Both the position numbers and the translations under genes were made by a program. A model generated the notes under the pieces. It was not told the DNA's origin. It did not search any database and worked only from the letters and a program-made list of their open reading frames with translations. From positions 5,585,001 to 5,649,000 of the forward strand of contig NC_134679.1 of the NCBI RefSeq assembly GCF_024713945.1: a stretch of DNA of 64,000 nt, written 5' to 3'. Source of the DNA: Dermatophagoides farinae (lineage: Eukaryota; Arthropoda; Arachnida; Sarcoptiformes; Pyroglyphidae). Of this stretch, positions 1-11,477 are shown in pieces. Every line of letters starts with the position of its first letter. The stretch's first letter is position 1.

Positions 1-738
1 ATGCTATTTTTGACAAAAATAATCTTCCAACTTTAGATTTATATGTGTGAATATTAATCCTAATTTGAATCAGTTGGTTTGGATTAATCTTGTTGATGAT
101 TTATAGTTTGTTTTTTTTCCAATTTCAATAGTCAATTTCCCAGCATATCTTTTGATTCGTAAGCAATTCACAAGATGCAAATCAAAACATTTTTTTTTCT
201 ATTGGAATAGTGAAAATTTTTTTCATTTTGAACAAAAATGAAATGATAATAAATCTGGCCCAATCTATCTTTAATCATCATTCTTTCATTTTTTCCCCCG
301 TTGTTGCTATGATTACGCCCGAAATAAGATCAGTATCATTGGTTGAGGAGAGAAAATTTTTCAATGAATGAATGATTGGAAAACAACAAAAATAAATATC
401 ATTCCACTCCACCATCGTAAAAAAAATGGAAACAGTAAAACAAACAAACAAACTTTTTATTTTTGACGGCTAAATTATTCATACAATTTTGTTTTCGAAG
501 ATTTAAAACATAGATATTATCGTAATAAAGAATATCGCTGCCAATCGATCGAAGCTGTCGATCGATCATTGTAATATATAATCGATCGATGCTTATTCAT
601 TTACACACGATATGAATCAAGATGAATCACATGGCATCATTGTTATACTATGTTATAAGAACTTGAAAAAAGGTGTCAGGGGTTTGGCCCGACAAAAAAA
701 AATGTGATGATGACCTTGATTGATTGATCTATGTGGAA

Positions 739-757
739 TGTGTGTGTGTGTGTGTGT
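739..757. repeat. (TG)n microsatellite
   Basis: Uninterrupted TG dinucleotide run of about 9 copies in presumed intron. Confidence 0.9.
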
Positions 758-1324
758 CATCAAGATTGATTGAACAACAAAATTCCCATTTTAGACTACC
801 AAACTATGAGCCAGAAAAAAACAGACAAACAAACAAATCCAATTTATTGACCTTTTACCACCTTTACTTGTTGTTATAGTTTTCTCATCACTATCATTTT
901 ATTTGATTTAACTATAATCAAAACAATCAAAAGCAATTTATCATCATCTAAATCATTTTCAACAACAACCAATCTTAAAACTGAAACAAAACAATGTAAA
1001 TTGTAGGGTTTGGTTTTTGTTTATTTATTAGTTTTAGCATTAGTCTTGACCATCATCATCATCATGATTAGATAGTGGATATAGTTACAAAAATGTTGAC
1101 CAGATTGATATACTCGTTTTTTTATGCAGACTGGCCACTGTATAGTACTGGTGAATTTTGTATGGATTCATTGTTTTTTTGTTTTGTTTTTTTTTTTTTT
1201 TGCAACCTTATGTGTTGTTTATGGTCATTTTTTTGTTTGTTTGTTACGAAACCTTTTTTTCTTTATGTGCTTGATATTTTTATTTTGTCCGCTTTGTTTT
1301 GTTTTAGAGTCATATTTAAAAAAT

Positions 1325-1347
1325 AACAACAACAACAACAACAACAA
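1325..1347. repeat. (AAC)n microsatellite
   Basis: About 7-8 copies of AAC, one of the two trinucleotide families that dominate this genome's simple repeats. Confidence 0.9.
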
Positions 1348-3001
1348 AAATGTTCGCATGAGCTATTATCATCATCTTCATTTTAATAATTATAATTTCC
1401 ACAATCAATGGTGCAATATAGATTTTCATTGCCATGATTTCGACATACACACACACATACACATGTATATAATATTATACACCTGGTCCGGTACAATCTT
1501 GATTTTAACCCTAATTTTTTTTTCGTCTTCAACCAAATTCATTGCTATCCACATTAAGATTGGTGAAAAGCAAAATGAGACCTAATTTTCCAATTATTAA
1601 TGGCTTTAATTTTTGTCTTTTTTCATTTATTTTTTTTTGTTTTTGAAAAGTTAAAATAATAATTACCTGATGATGTTGATGATTATTTTTTTCCATATTT
1701 TCTATCATCATTTCTATTTACTACAAGTGTCTTGTGTCATAATCATTATATTGTCTTGATCATGATGATGATGATGATGATGTATAATTACGGTGATTGT
1801 CTTGGCCGTATATTGTTGTTGTTGTTGTTTTTGGTCGATTTCAGGTTTATTTTCAGTGTTTTGTTTTTTTTTTATTTTTTGCTTCAAAATAAAATGAAAG
1901 GATGATTAGACATCATTTATTGCATGACTTGTGTCGATAATACCATGTGACTAGCTTCCTTTTCATGTCAATCATTGTCATCTATATATCTGTATATGGT
2001 GGCAGTTACATAATTAGTAAAAAAAAAGATAATGGTATTAGTAGTAGCAAAAGTCGTTTGTTTTTTTTCTGTCACTGTCAATTATTATCACTGCCATCAT
2101 CGTAATCATCATCTTCATCATCATCATCATCTTTATTGATATGATTCAAACATTTTTTTCCTTTTCGTTTCAATTTTAGATTTTGAATAATTTTTTTTTT
2201 CAATTGATACAGCTGATGATGATGATAATTACATGATATAATCACAATGAAATATAGAAAGAACAATTTGGTAATAATGAAAAAAATTTTTTTTTCTTTG
2301 CTAAAACGGAAATATCCTTATCAAACACATATAGAGACATTCAAAATCTTTCCATTTTTATCATCATTTTTTTTCAAATGAAAAAATTCAAATCGACTGG
2401 TTTTTTTGCCGCCGTTGTTGTTGTTGTTTACCAACAAAAAATAAAAAGATTTTCAAATATTTATATCGTCCTTTTAAAGGTTTTAAGGGGTTTTTGTTTA
2501 TGACCTTTTTTTCGAAAAAAAAAGATTAAACTTAAAATATATGAAAGCCGTTTATACAAATTGAAATCCAAAAATAAATATAAATGTAAATCTTAATCCA
2601 ACAACAACAACAACAACAATGGCTTTGAATAAATGAATGAAAATTTTCATTAAAAAAAATCAAGAATTTACAGGTAAACAAACAAACAAAAAATATCAAT
2701 AATCGTGACCTTGTGTGTGTGTGTCAGAATTGATTTAAATTTTTTAAACGTCGTTTTTTTTACCTTTTGAAATAAAAAAAAAATTACTATGATGATGATT
2801 CACAAACACACATACCGACATAAAAATGTATATTTCAACAGTCTTATTACTAATTCATCATATAGTTAATGTGATTACATAATGTAAACAACACTAGACA
2901 GACATACATACACTATACTAGACCGTTATTTATATAAATAATAGATAACATTCAAATTTTTTCTGATAATTAAATTACTTGTTACTACATCTTGTTTTTT
3001 C

Positions 3002-3028
3002 GTTGTTGTTGTTGTTGTTGTTGTTGTT
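3002..3028. repeat. (GTT)n microsatellite
   Basis: About 9 copies of GTT, followed within 30 bases by an AC repeat. Confidence 0.9.
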
Positions 3029-3056
3029 TCTTTTCCTCTTTATTATACATTACACT

Positions 3057-3085
3057 ACACACACACACACACACGCACACACACA
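3057..3085. repeat. (AC)n microsatellite
   Basis: AC dinucleotide run with one G interruption. Confidence 0.9.
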
Positions 3086-6000
3086 ACAAAAAAAACTTTC
3101 AACAATCATCAAGCCAAGTGAATCGTCGAAACAAATAACAGCGCAACAAGTTTTCTTTGTGAAATTACAAATTAGACAAAAAAAAATAATAATAAAATAA
3201 TAATGGACATTGGACGACGACAACAACGAACGCAGACAGAATGAATGGACAATTAATCGATCAACTACTGGCCCTTTTTTTTCATTGAATGACTGTTGTT
3301 ATTGTATATAGAAAAACAAATGGTCTCAAATAAAAAGAAATCGAGGTCAACAAAATAAATTTTTTTTTTATTATTATTTCTGCTTACAAAAAAAACTGAC
3401 CAAATTCCAATTCACAAGAAACAAATAACAAACAAACAAACAAAAAAAAAAATACAAAAATGGTTGCCCATTTTGTACATTATTATCACCGAATTTTTTT
3501 TTCGTTTGTTAGTGTGTGTCTGTGTGTGTGTGTGTATGTGTGATCAACACCGGCAAAATGATCATTTTGTATTGTTTTGATGACCAAAATGATTTTTTTT
3601 TTTCATTACAAATCAAATCATCACAAACAAGTACAGAGAGAAATTGAAACACCCATTTTATTCCTGTTTCAGAAATTCACATAGACATTTATCATTATAA
3701 ATGTGAAATGGCTATAATGACATTTATGATGATGATGATGATAATTGGTTCAATGTGAAATTTGTTTGTTTATTGTTTCCAGGAATTATTATTATTTCCA
3801 GTTTATTTATATAATAAACATTACCACCATTAACTACTTTTTTAAATGTTTTTCTTTAGTTTATTTTATTTTATTTTATTTTTTTTTTTTTTTTGAGTGA
3901 ATATCATTCAATTCTATGAATAAAATACTGGTTGATTGTCTGTGTGTTTCATACAATTGATGTAATCTAATCGTTGTCTTTTTTGTCTTGTTTCATAAAA
4001 TCAATAATTCTCTTATTTCCATAATAACAACAACAACAACAACAACATCATAATCGAATAAATATTGACCACAAATGTTCATTATATCTTTATAATTTTG
4101 ATTATAATACAGCCATCATCATCGACAAGTTGATGTTTGTTCGATGCCAATGTCATCAGCAACAAATTGACAAATAATGTGTATATAATAATGATGTGTG
4201 ATGAAACATTGGTGCCAACAAAAACACAGAAAACACAGAAAACAAAACTTAAATCCGACACATATAAAACACGTTGTTTTTCTTCTCTGAAACAAACAAA
4301 TGTCTTGTTCATAATTCTTATTCATATATATTTGTATCCTTGAATGGCGGTTTAAAATGATGAAAATAAAAGAAATTCAAAATAAAAGAAAAAACAAATC
4401 CTTAATTCAAGACGACATGATGATGATGATGAACATGGTGATTATATAATACACACATACAACTGGCAATATTCAAATCATACACCTCTTGTTTTTTTTC
4501 TGTGTTTGTTTGCATGATAATAATGATGATTATTGTAATAAACATTGGTATATATGCTGTGTAGTTACATTCATTTCATTTCATTTGATTTTTCTTGATT
4601 TTCTTGTTTTACTAAGATGAAAATTTTTCTGTATTTTTTTTCATCTACAAAATAAAATTAGCCCATGATCCAATCCAAAGCAAAAGCATTGGTATTTTTG
4701 TTTTATTTTCGGTTGATTTTTATTTATTTCATTGCTGTTTCTGTTGTTGTTGTTGTTGTTGAATGTGACTACCGAAAATAATCCGAATGTCAAGATTTTT
4801 TTTTTGTAGACTAAGATGTTCATTGCGTGCCATTTTTTTTAATGATTATTTTGGCTATTCCAATGTGGCCACCAATAAAACATATAGACAGCATTCGAAT
4901 CCTAAAAATATGATTCCTTGAAATAAACAAATAATCGTATAGCAGCACATAGAAGAGAAAAAAAATGTGTCCATTCATTCATTGCTTATTTGGATGTCGG
5001 TGTTTGGGGATCACGTCTTCGTCGTCGTCGTTGTCGTTCAATATTTTGGTTGTCAGATAATTTGATATTTTTTTTTTTTGTTTCCTTGCTCTCTCCTCAA
5101 ATCTTCAATGGTTTTTTCTCCTTGTCGTTGTTGTTGCTGTTGTTCCAATTCATTCATTGCCATTCTTGTTGTTGTAGTTGTTGTTGATGATACATTATTT
5201 GACAATTTGATTGTCCAATATTACCATTTGGATAGTGAGAAAGAAAAAAAAAGACGTGTGTGCACTTATTGGACATTGTCCACATATATATGAAAAATTA
5301 AATGATAAAAAAAAATCTTTTGCTTATAATAATAACGCACGACACACAAACTCTATTGTTCTAGCTATTCTGTTTTTTTTTCTTTTTCTTCTTCTTCTTG
5401 CTCGATCCATAGATGAAATAAATAAAGCTTTCTATCTATCTATCTATTTTTTTTTGATATTTAAAATTAGGGAAATTAAATTTAGCTCCCGTTTTTATTA
5501 TATAACGATGATGATGATGATATTACAATCATTGTTGGCAATGAAAGATTTAAATATTGTGTTACCATTGCCATAATAATAATAATAATAATAAAGCGAA
5601 TCATGATATGGTGATTGTTCTGAATCCGTTTGTTTTTCATTTTTGTTTTTTTTTATCATCATTTTCATTATTATTATTATTATTGTCATTATAATGGAAA
5701 TTACTTGTCGTTTCAAAATGAAAATGATCAAATCGTCGAATGTCGTAATAATACACACACACAATTCACATTTGACTTTATTATTATTCCATAAAAAAAA
5801 TGACCATTATTTTATATCACAAGAAAAGATTGTGTGTTTGAATTCATTGATGACACTTGTTTGTGTGACAACAATTGACTTTCTTTTGAATGAATTGTAT
5901 ACACTTGACCATCCGACTTGAATTAACTAATTGAATTTGATTTTGTTTTTTTTTCTTTCCTTTTTCCTTTCATAATGTTTGTTCTTTGTGTTCGGTCATT

Positions 6001-6431
6001 TTTTTTTTTTTTTGCTATTTGTCGCATTCAATTTCCATTTATTCATTCAGTCTCAGCAAAACAAAATTTTTTTTTTTTTTGGATTCGTGTTTTGTGTTTG
6101 ATTATTTAAATGAATGAATGAATGAATTGTAATGGAAATATATTGTCATTGTGTGTTTGATTCCATCATTTTCTTTCATTTTGATTCTATTTTTGTCTCA
6201 TTTTCAATTCTTTTTTCTGCCATATTTTTTTTTGCTCTTTTTATCAACAACGGTGGAAAAAAAATCATCATTACTTAAAAGGTTGATTATGATTGTGTTT
6301 TTGGTTCGTTATCATCATCATCATTTATTGTTTATTGTCATTGTTGTCATCTGCTAATTGTAGGAAAACAAAAATATTTTCTTTTTCTTCGTCTTTTTTT
6401 TTTGTTTGTGTCCATTGTATTTGTGTATATC

Positions 6432-6481
6432 CATCATCATCATCATCATCATTGGGGTATTATGATGATGATGATGATGAT
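6432..6481. repeat. Inverted (CAT)7 / (ATG)n repeat pair
   Basis: Seven CAT copies (6432-6452) are followed after 9 bases by about 6.7 ATG copies (6462-6481). ATG is the reverse complement of CAT, so the two blocks can pair into a hairpin of about 20 bp. Confidence 0.8.
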
Positions 6482-6795
6482 TGTCTCATTTTGTTGTTCT
6501 ACTTGTTTTGAAAATTGAATGATGAATGAATGAATCATTTTTATTCGTTTTTTAAACTTTCGTAGTCATCATCATCATCATTATTATTATTTTGGCTATT
6601 TTGACTACTACTGCTATATGAACTTACCGACCTTTTTTCCTATCTAATACCCGTTGTTGTTGCTGTTTGTTGTTGTTTCATTGTTTTAATAGTTGTTCAT
6701 GTGATTTTACTGTTTCTCTTTTGTTTTGTTTTTATTTTGTGGATTTACTAAATGTTTTCGTTTTTTTTCTATTTTAATTTTTATTTTTCTTTTAG

Positions 6796-7367
6796 GATCA
6801 TATCTTAGAGATACTTAATAAATGGGAACAAATCGATGATGAAATATGGGCCAAATTAATCTGTATGGAACGTAATCGTCGTGTAGCAAAAGCATATGCA
6901 CGTGCACCAATACTTACTATAAATGGTTCAGATGATGGTTTCGATGGTTATCGTATTGGTTTGAATGGTTTCGATAATCCATTACGTGATCCAAAAACCG
7001 ATGTCATTAAACATCATATTGGTGATGTAAGTTATATTTTTTTTTCTACGACCACACAATAACAACCATTCAAATTGAAAAAAAACATATGGCCCAAATA
7101 ATCTCTATATGGTCATTATCAATTTCGAAATAAATCAACATTTGAATCACATCATATGCACACAATTAGTTCATTGATTGATTGATTGATTGATTAGTTT
7201 AATGTTTGATTGTATTTTGTAGAAAAAAATTTAGTAGTTTTTGTTCAACAACAATTTTTCAACTTTTAGACACACACACACACATACATAGATGATCAAC
7301 AGGAGCCTTCCATATTCAAATCATTCAATCCATAACCATTAATTTACACAGTGTTTTAGGTCATTCT

Positions 7368-7398
<31 letters not shown>

Positions 7399-10300
7399 GT
7401 CTATAATACACAAAGTGTACAATCGAATTTGGTCAAACATTCATGCATTCATTTATTCATTCATTGATAGACTAAACAAAACAATCGAATGAATTTTTTC
7501 ATTCGATTGTTGTAGATGTGTTGATGGTCATATGTATGAATGAATGGTCAACGATGATGATAATGATTATGATGATGATGTGATGGCCATCTCTAAAAAT
7601 AATCGATGCTTATCGTTATTATTGTTGATGATGATAGGTTGACTTATTCTTGTATTTTATCATCATTTTTTTTCCTGTTTTTATAGGGCGTAAAAATTCG
7701 TATGGATGATGATGGTAACATTCTAATCAAACGTCTGGCAAAATCCAATGTTTATGTTAAAGGATGGCAAATCGGTACTACCAACGCTGTCGCAAATGAT
7801 TCACAAACAAATCAAGAATCACAGACATCAGTTTCAATGGAAATCATACGAAATAATGGTCTACTAGAAGTAAATAAAGCCGTACGATTATTCGATATGA
7901 AAAGGTTTCAACAAAATATGAATCGTGAATTACGAAGAGCTTATCCGGATCGTCGTAAATTAGAAAATCAATGTATTTGTTGTATAAGTTTTGTGAAAGA
8001 TGCACCAGATTTACTTGATTTACCAGTATGGATTATGATTATCAATATTGTTGCAATGGATATGCTCAAATCTAAATTGCCACCAGGTATTGTCGTCATC
8101 ATTATTTGTTTATTTTCACATTTTTAATTTTAATTCTTATTATTATTTTGTTACAGCAATTTCAAAACGTCAATCTGTACCAAATCTGGTTACATTATTC
8201 GATCGACAAAAAGCGGCCATTCAAGAAGAGGATCCTTATACTTTACCTGGTAATAATAGTTCTTCATCGGGTGGATCACGATCATCTGGACATTATGTGA
8301 GCACAGGACCAATGTCACCACCACCACCTCCAACATCGAATGGCAGCACTAATAATTCAAAGAATAAGTCATCATCCGATGATCCAAAACCTCCTAAACT
8401 TCCACCCAGAGATTTCGAAAGGAAAAATAAATCTCGATTGCTTTCATCATCGAAAAAGTTCTCATCAAAAAATCAGCTACCTAAAGATACGGAAGATGAA
8501 AATCAATATTCTATAATGCCCTTGAATAATAATCCGCGTACTTTTGGTCAGTTTTCTTTATTCTTTATTTATGTTTCAATTAATCATTTTTCTTTTTTTT
8601 CAACAGATGATCCATATTACAGTGGATTCAGTGCTCGTGTGCCTAATTTTGCCAAGAAATCCTCTACTCAAAATCAACACAATGCATCAACATTGATGGC
8701 CACATCAAATATGGCAAATATGCCATTCAAATCAGCTTATAATCAATCGGATTTTCATGCACGAAAAGTTCCAACTAGTGGTTTTTTAAATTCTTATTTA
8801 AAGTCACCAAACATCCTACATTCTCGTACCGCTTCCTATCAATCCTATTATGGATCATTAGGTATGCTAAATATGTTATTGAAAAAAAACTTTTTTTTTA
8901 CTTGTGACGATTTGATGATAATCCATTCGTCCGATTGATCATCATTCGAAAATGCAGTTCAATGCTTTCATCAATCGGAAAAAACTATTCAGATATTGAA
9001 TCGATTAATAAATTTCACCGAAAGCTAATGTAAGAGACGATATATCACCACCAACATGAAATGACTACACAAACGACAAACGTTCATGTCACGATAACAA
9101 TGTTGATGATGATCATCGGGACTTGTTTCTCTAACCCATTCAACTCAATCATTGATGGCTGGTGATCATGCAAGAAGAAGAATGAATGATAAATCACATT
9201 GATAGTTGACTGTTAGATAAATATCAATTTCTTTCTGGTTATTTTTATTCATTATTATTGTTCTTTTTTTATTCATGTTCTGGCATTATTCCCAAAATTA
9301 TTTTATTGTCCCTCATGATTAGCTTCAGGTGTATTGTTGTTGTTTATTTTTCGATCAATCAAAGTTACCAGATAGATATAACTATCTCTAGTTTATAATA
9401 ATGCTAACGAAAAAAAAAACAAACGATCAAATTGCCATTTGAATCAATTAGATTTGATCATTGATTGATTGATTGATTGATGGATTGATGGACAAATAAT
9501 GAATAAATAAACAATCGATTGATTTTCCGATCAAATCCGTCTTGCATACCTATAATCTTGATGGTGATTATTGCCCTGAAAGATTTTGGTTTCACATTAG
9601 CAATTTTTTTATTCTGATAGCAAACAGATCCATTTGATTTTTAAATGTCAAATATTTCGAAAAACATAGCAAGAAAGATATTGATTGATTCGTTCATATC
9701 ATCTTAGATCAAATTCCATTCGGTATAAAAATAACCATGGAAATTGTGCTACCATTTTTATTTCATAATAAAATGATGATGATGATGATGATGATAGTGA
9801 AATGATAACTTTCTCTCTCTCTTCAAACTGATGTCCATCATTCATTTATTAACATTGTTCAATGTTGATTTTTTTTGCATTCATTCATTCATTCATTCAT
9901 TCATCATTTAAAAGTCATGACCAGATTTAATAATAATAATAATATCTCAATGAATGAATTCAATTGATCAATCCATTAATCGATTAGAAATTGATTGCTT
10001 TTTTTTGTTCATTTATTATTATTATTATATCGAATTATGATCGTATATTGTGATCATTTTCTTTTGTTTCATCATCTTTCAAATATAAATTTTTTTTTCT
10101 GTTCATTTCATTCATATACAATGGCTACCGAATTTTTCTCATTAAGTTGATTAATTATTTCTGAGAAAAAAAGATAAATAGAACTTTTTTTTGTTTAAAT
10201 TGAATAGAGATGATTTAATCAATAAAATGAGTCGATTAATGAATTGATAAGGACGGCTATGACGATTACGACTACGACGACGGCAACGGAGGTTCATTAT

Positions 10301-10788
10301 AATCGGATCAATATATTGACTCTTTTCTTTTCTCTATTTGTCACATTGATTGTAAATAATTAAATAAATAAATAAATAACGGTCTTTTTTGTTATCTCTT
10401 TTGTCCAGGCGAATCCGATCCATATACAGTGTCAAGTGAAAATGGTGGTGGTTGTGGCCCAAATGGTGATGATTCTTTCATTTCATACGGTGTTGGTGGT
10501 GGTGGTGGTGGTGGCGATTCAACCTATGGTAGCACAAGAATCGGTATGGCCGCTACACGTTATGATTCGAATAAATATTGTCCAAGTGGTGGTGGTGGTG
10601 TTGGTAACGGCAACGGTAATTCTCATTATCCATATACTCAATATCCATATCATCATCATAACGGAAAAGGTCATCATCATCATCATAATGGAACAACGAC
10701 GAAACAATCATCCGTTGTTGCTACAATGGCTCCATATGTCTATCGTTCTTCACGTAATGATGATTATTATTGTGCATGGGATGAATGA
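6796..10788 (+). CDS. exp: MH2-domain (SMAD-like) protein, probable Expansion orthologue, 3' five exons
   Basis: Spliced exons: 6796-7026, 7687-8086, 8157-8546, 8607-8861, 10409-10788, giving 1656 nt (551 residues plus TGA) in one frame across all four junctions. The 5' end is missing, so the start is unknown. Residues about 72-210 form a divergent MH2 domain: G-D-G-V-K-I-R opens it like the G-R-G-V-R-L of SMADs, RLFDMKRFQQNM matches the KIFNNQEFA helix, and CISFVKDAP followed by a W-I-x-I-x-I strand matches the SMAD core end. No MH1 (DNA-binding) domain is seen. Downstream is a disordered tail with a PPKLPPR SH3-ligand-like motif, Ser/Asn tracts, and Gly- and His-rich stretches. Drosophila Expansion is an MH2-only protein controlling tracheal tube size; assignment to it rests on this architecture and remembered similarity. 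The 60-nt intron at 8547-8606 is open in frame, and reading past the 8862 donor would end at 8938, so alternative C-termini are possible. Confidence 0.75.
7027..7686 (+). other. Intron of the MH2 gene (660 nt)
   Basis: GTAAGT donor at 7027 and TTATAG acceptor ending at 7686, phase 0. It contains CTG, GTT, TGATTG and ATG simple repeats and no other feature. Confidence 0.8.
8862..10408 (+). other. Last intron of the MH2 gene (1547 nt)
   Basis: GTATGC donor at 8862 and TTGTCCAG acceptor ending at 10408, phase 1. It joins G-S-L to G-E-S-D-P-Y. Contents are ATTC, TGAT and ATG repeats; no second gene is visible. Confidence 0.7.
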
Positions 10789-11253
10789 AAAGGAAATATC
10801 ATCAGATCAAATGCCAAATATGATATTCAACAAGCCAGTCTATTCTAAATCTATCTGGACAGATTGTTTGTTTTTGCCATCAATGGAATTTGATTATAAA
10901 ATAGACTTTTCCTCTCTATTTTCATTGTCATAATATTCTTCGATTTTTTTTCACTGCCTCTGCCATTTTTTTTCTTTGTTTTTTTTCGTTGTTGAATTTT
11001 TTTTCTACTATTCAAGTTTTTCTTTACTTTTTTTCTACTCTCATCACCGTGCATTGCAATGATTGCTCTGCTCGTTTTCTTTCCTTTTCCAATAATTCGC
11101 GATTGATTCGCACTTTTTTTTTGCCTTTAGGAATTATTTTCATTTTTTCTTTTGCTGATTATTGATTGTAATTATTATTATTCGCTCTATGTATGATTGA
11201 ATTGTATGATTCTGATTGATTGTAATGATAAAATTTTTGAATTTTTTTTTCCA

Positions 11254-11259
11254 AATAAA
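11254..11259 (+). promoter_or_regulatory. AATAAA polyadenylation signal, MH2 gene
   Basis: Canonical AATAAA 466 nt after the stop codon, followed by a T-rich stretch. Confidence 0.55.
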
Positions 11260-11410
11260 CCTTTTTTTCACTTAGTTTCGATCGAAATTTTTTGTATATG
11301 AATTGATCAATTTATGTTAATAATTATCGTTACCAGATGGCAGCAGTGATAGAATTCTACAGACCAAAAAAAAAAAATTTTTTTCCTGATGATGAGAATA
11401 ATGTTCGAAT

Positions 11411-11416
11411 TTTATT
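11411..11416 (-). promoter_or_regulatory. AATAAA polyadenylation signal, SSUH2
   Basis: TTTATT on the + strand, read as AATAAA on the minus strand, 62 nt past the SSUH2 stop. Confidence 0.55.
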
Positions 11417-11477
11417 TTTTCTTTTAATTCATTGTTTTCTTTGATTTGTGAAAAAAATGCGTTTGTGTGTTTTTAAT

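Larger units (their letters stand above)
1..6795. other. Non-coding, microsatellite-rich DNA; probably upstream intron of the MH2 gene
   Basis: No convincing exon was found. Open frames here are short, rich in Phe, Leu, Ile or Asn, and made of T-runs and trinucleotide repeats. The stretch ends in a strong pyrimidine tract and TTTTAG acceptor that opens the first supported MH2 exon, so most of it is probably intron of that gene, whose first exons lie here unrecognised or left of the window. Several ATCGATCGAT-type palindromes cluster at about 545-590. Confidence 0.6.
10789..11477. other. Convergent 3' UTR region
   Basis: Lies between the MH2 gene stop (+) and the SSUH2 stop (-). It carries a polyadenylation signal for each strand and, at 11333-11344, a CCAGATGGCAGC motif that recurs near two other gene boundaries. 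No coding potential beyond low-complexity frames. Confidence 0.7.

Noticed and set aside
1075-1585. Phe-rich open frames in 1-6795 and 13.7-26 kb
   Set aside because: Composition follows T-runs and microsatellites; frames overlap on both strands, and no family motif or splice context supports them.
10436-10933. Frame overlapping the last MH2 exon in another phase
   Set aside because: It contains Val and Ile/His repeats that are the +1 reading of the Gly/His codons; the accepted frame continues correctly from the upstream exons.
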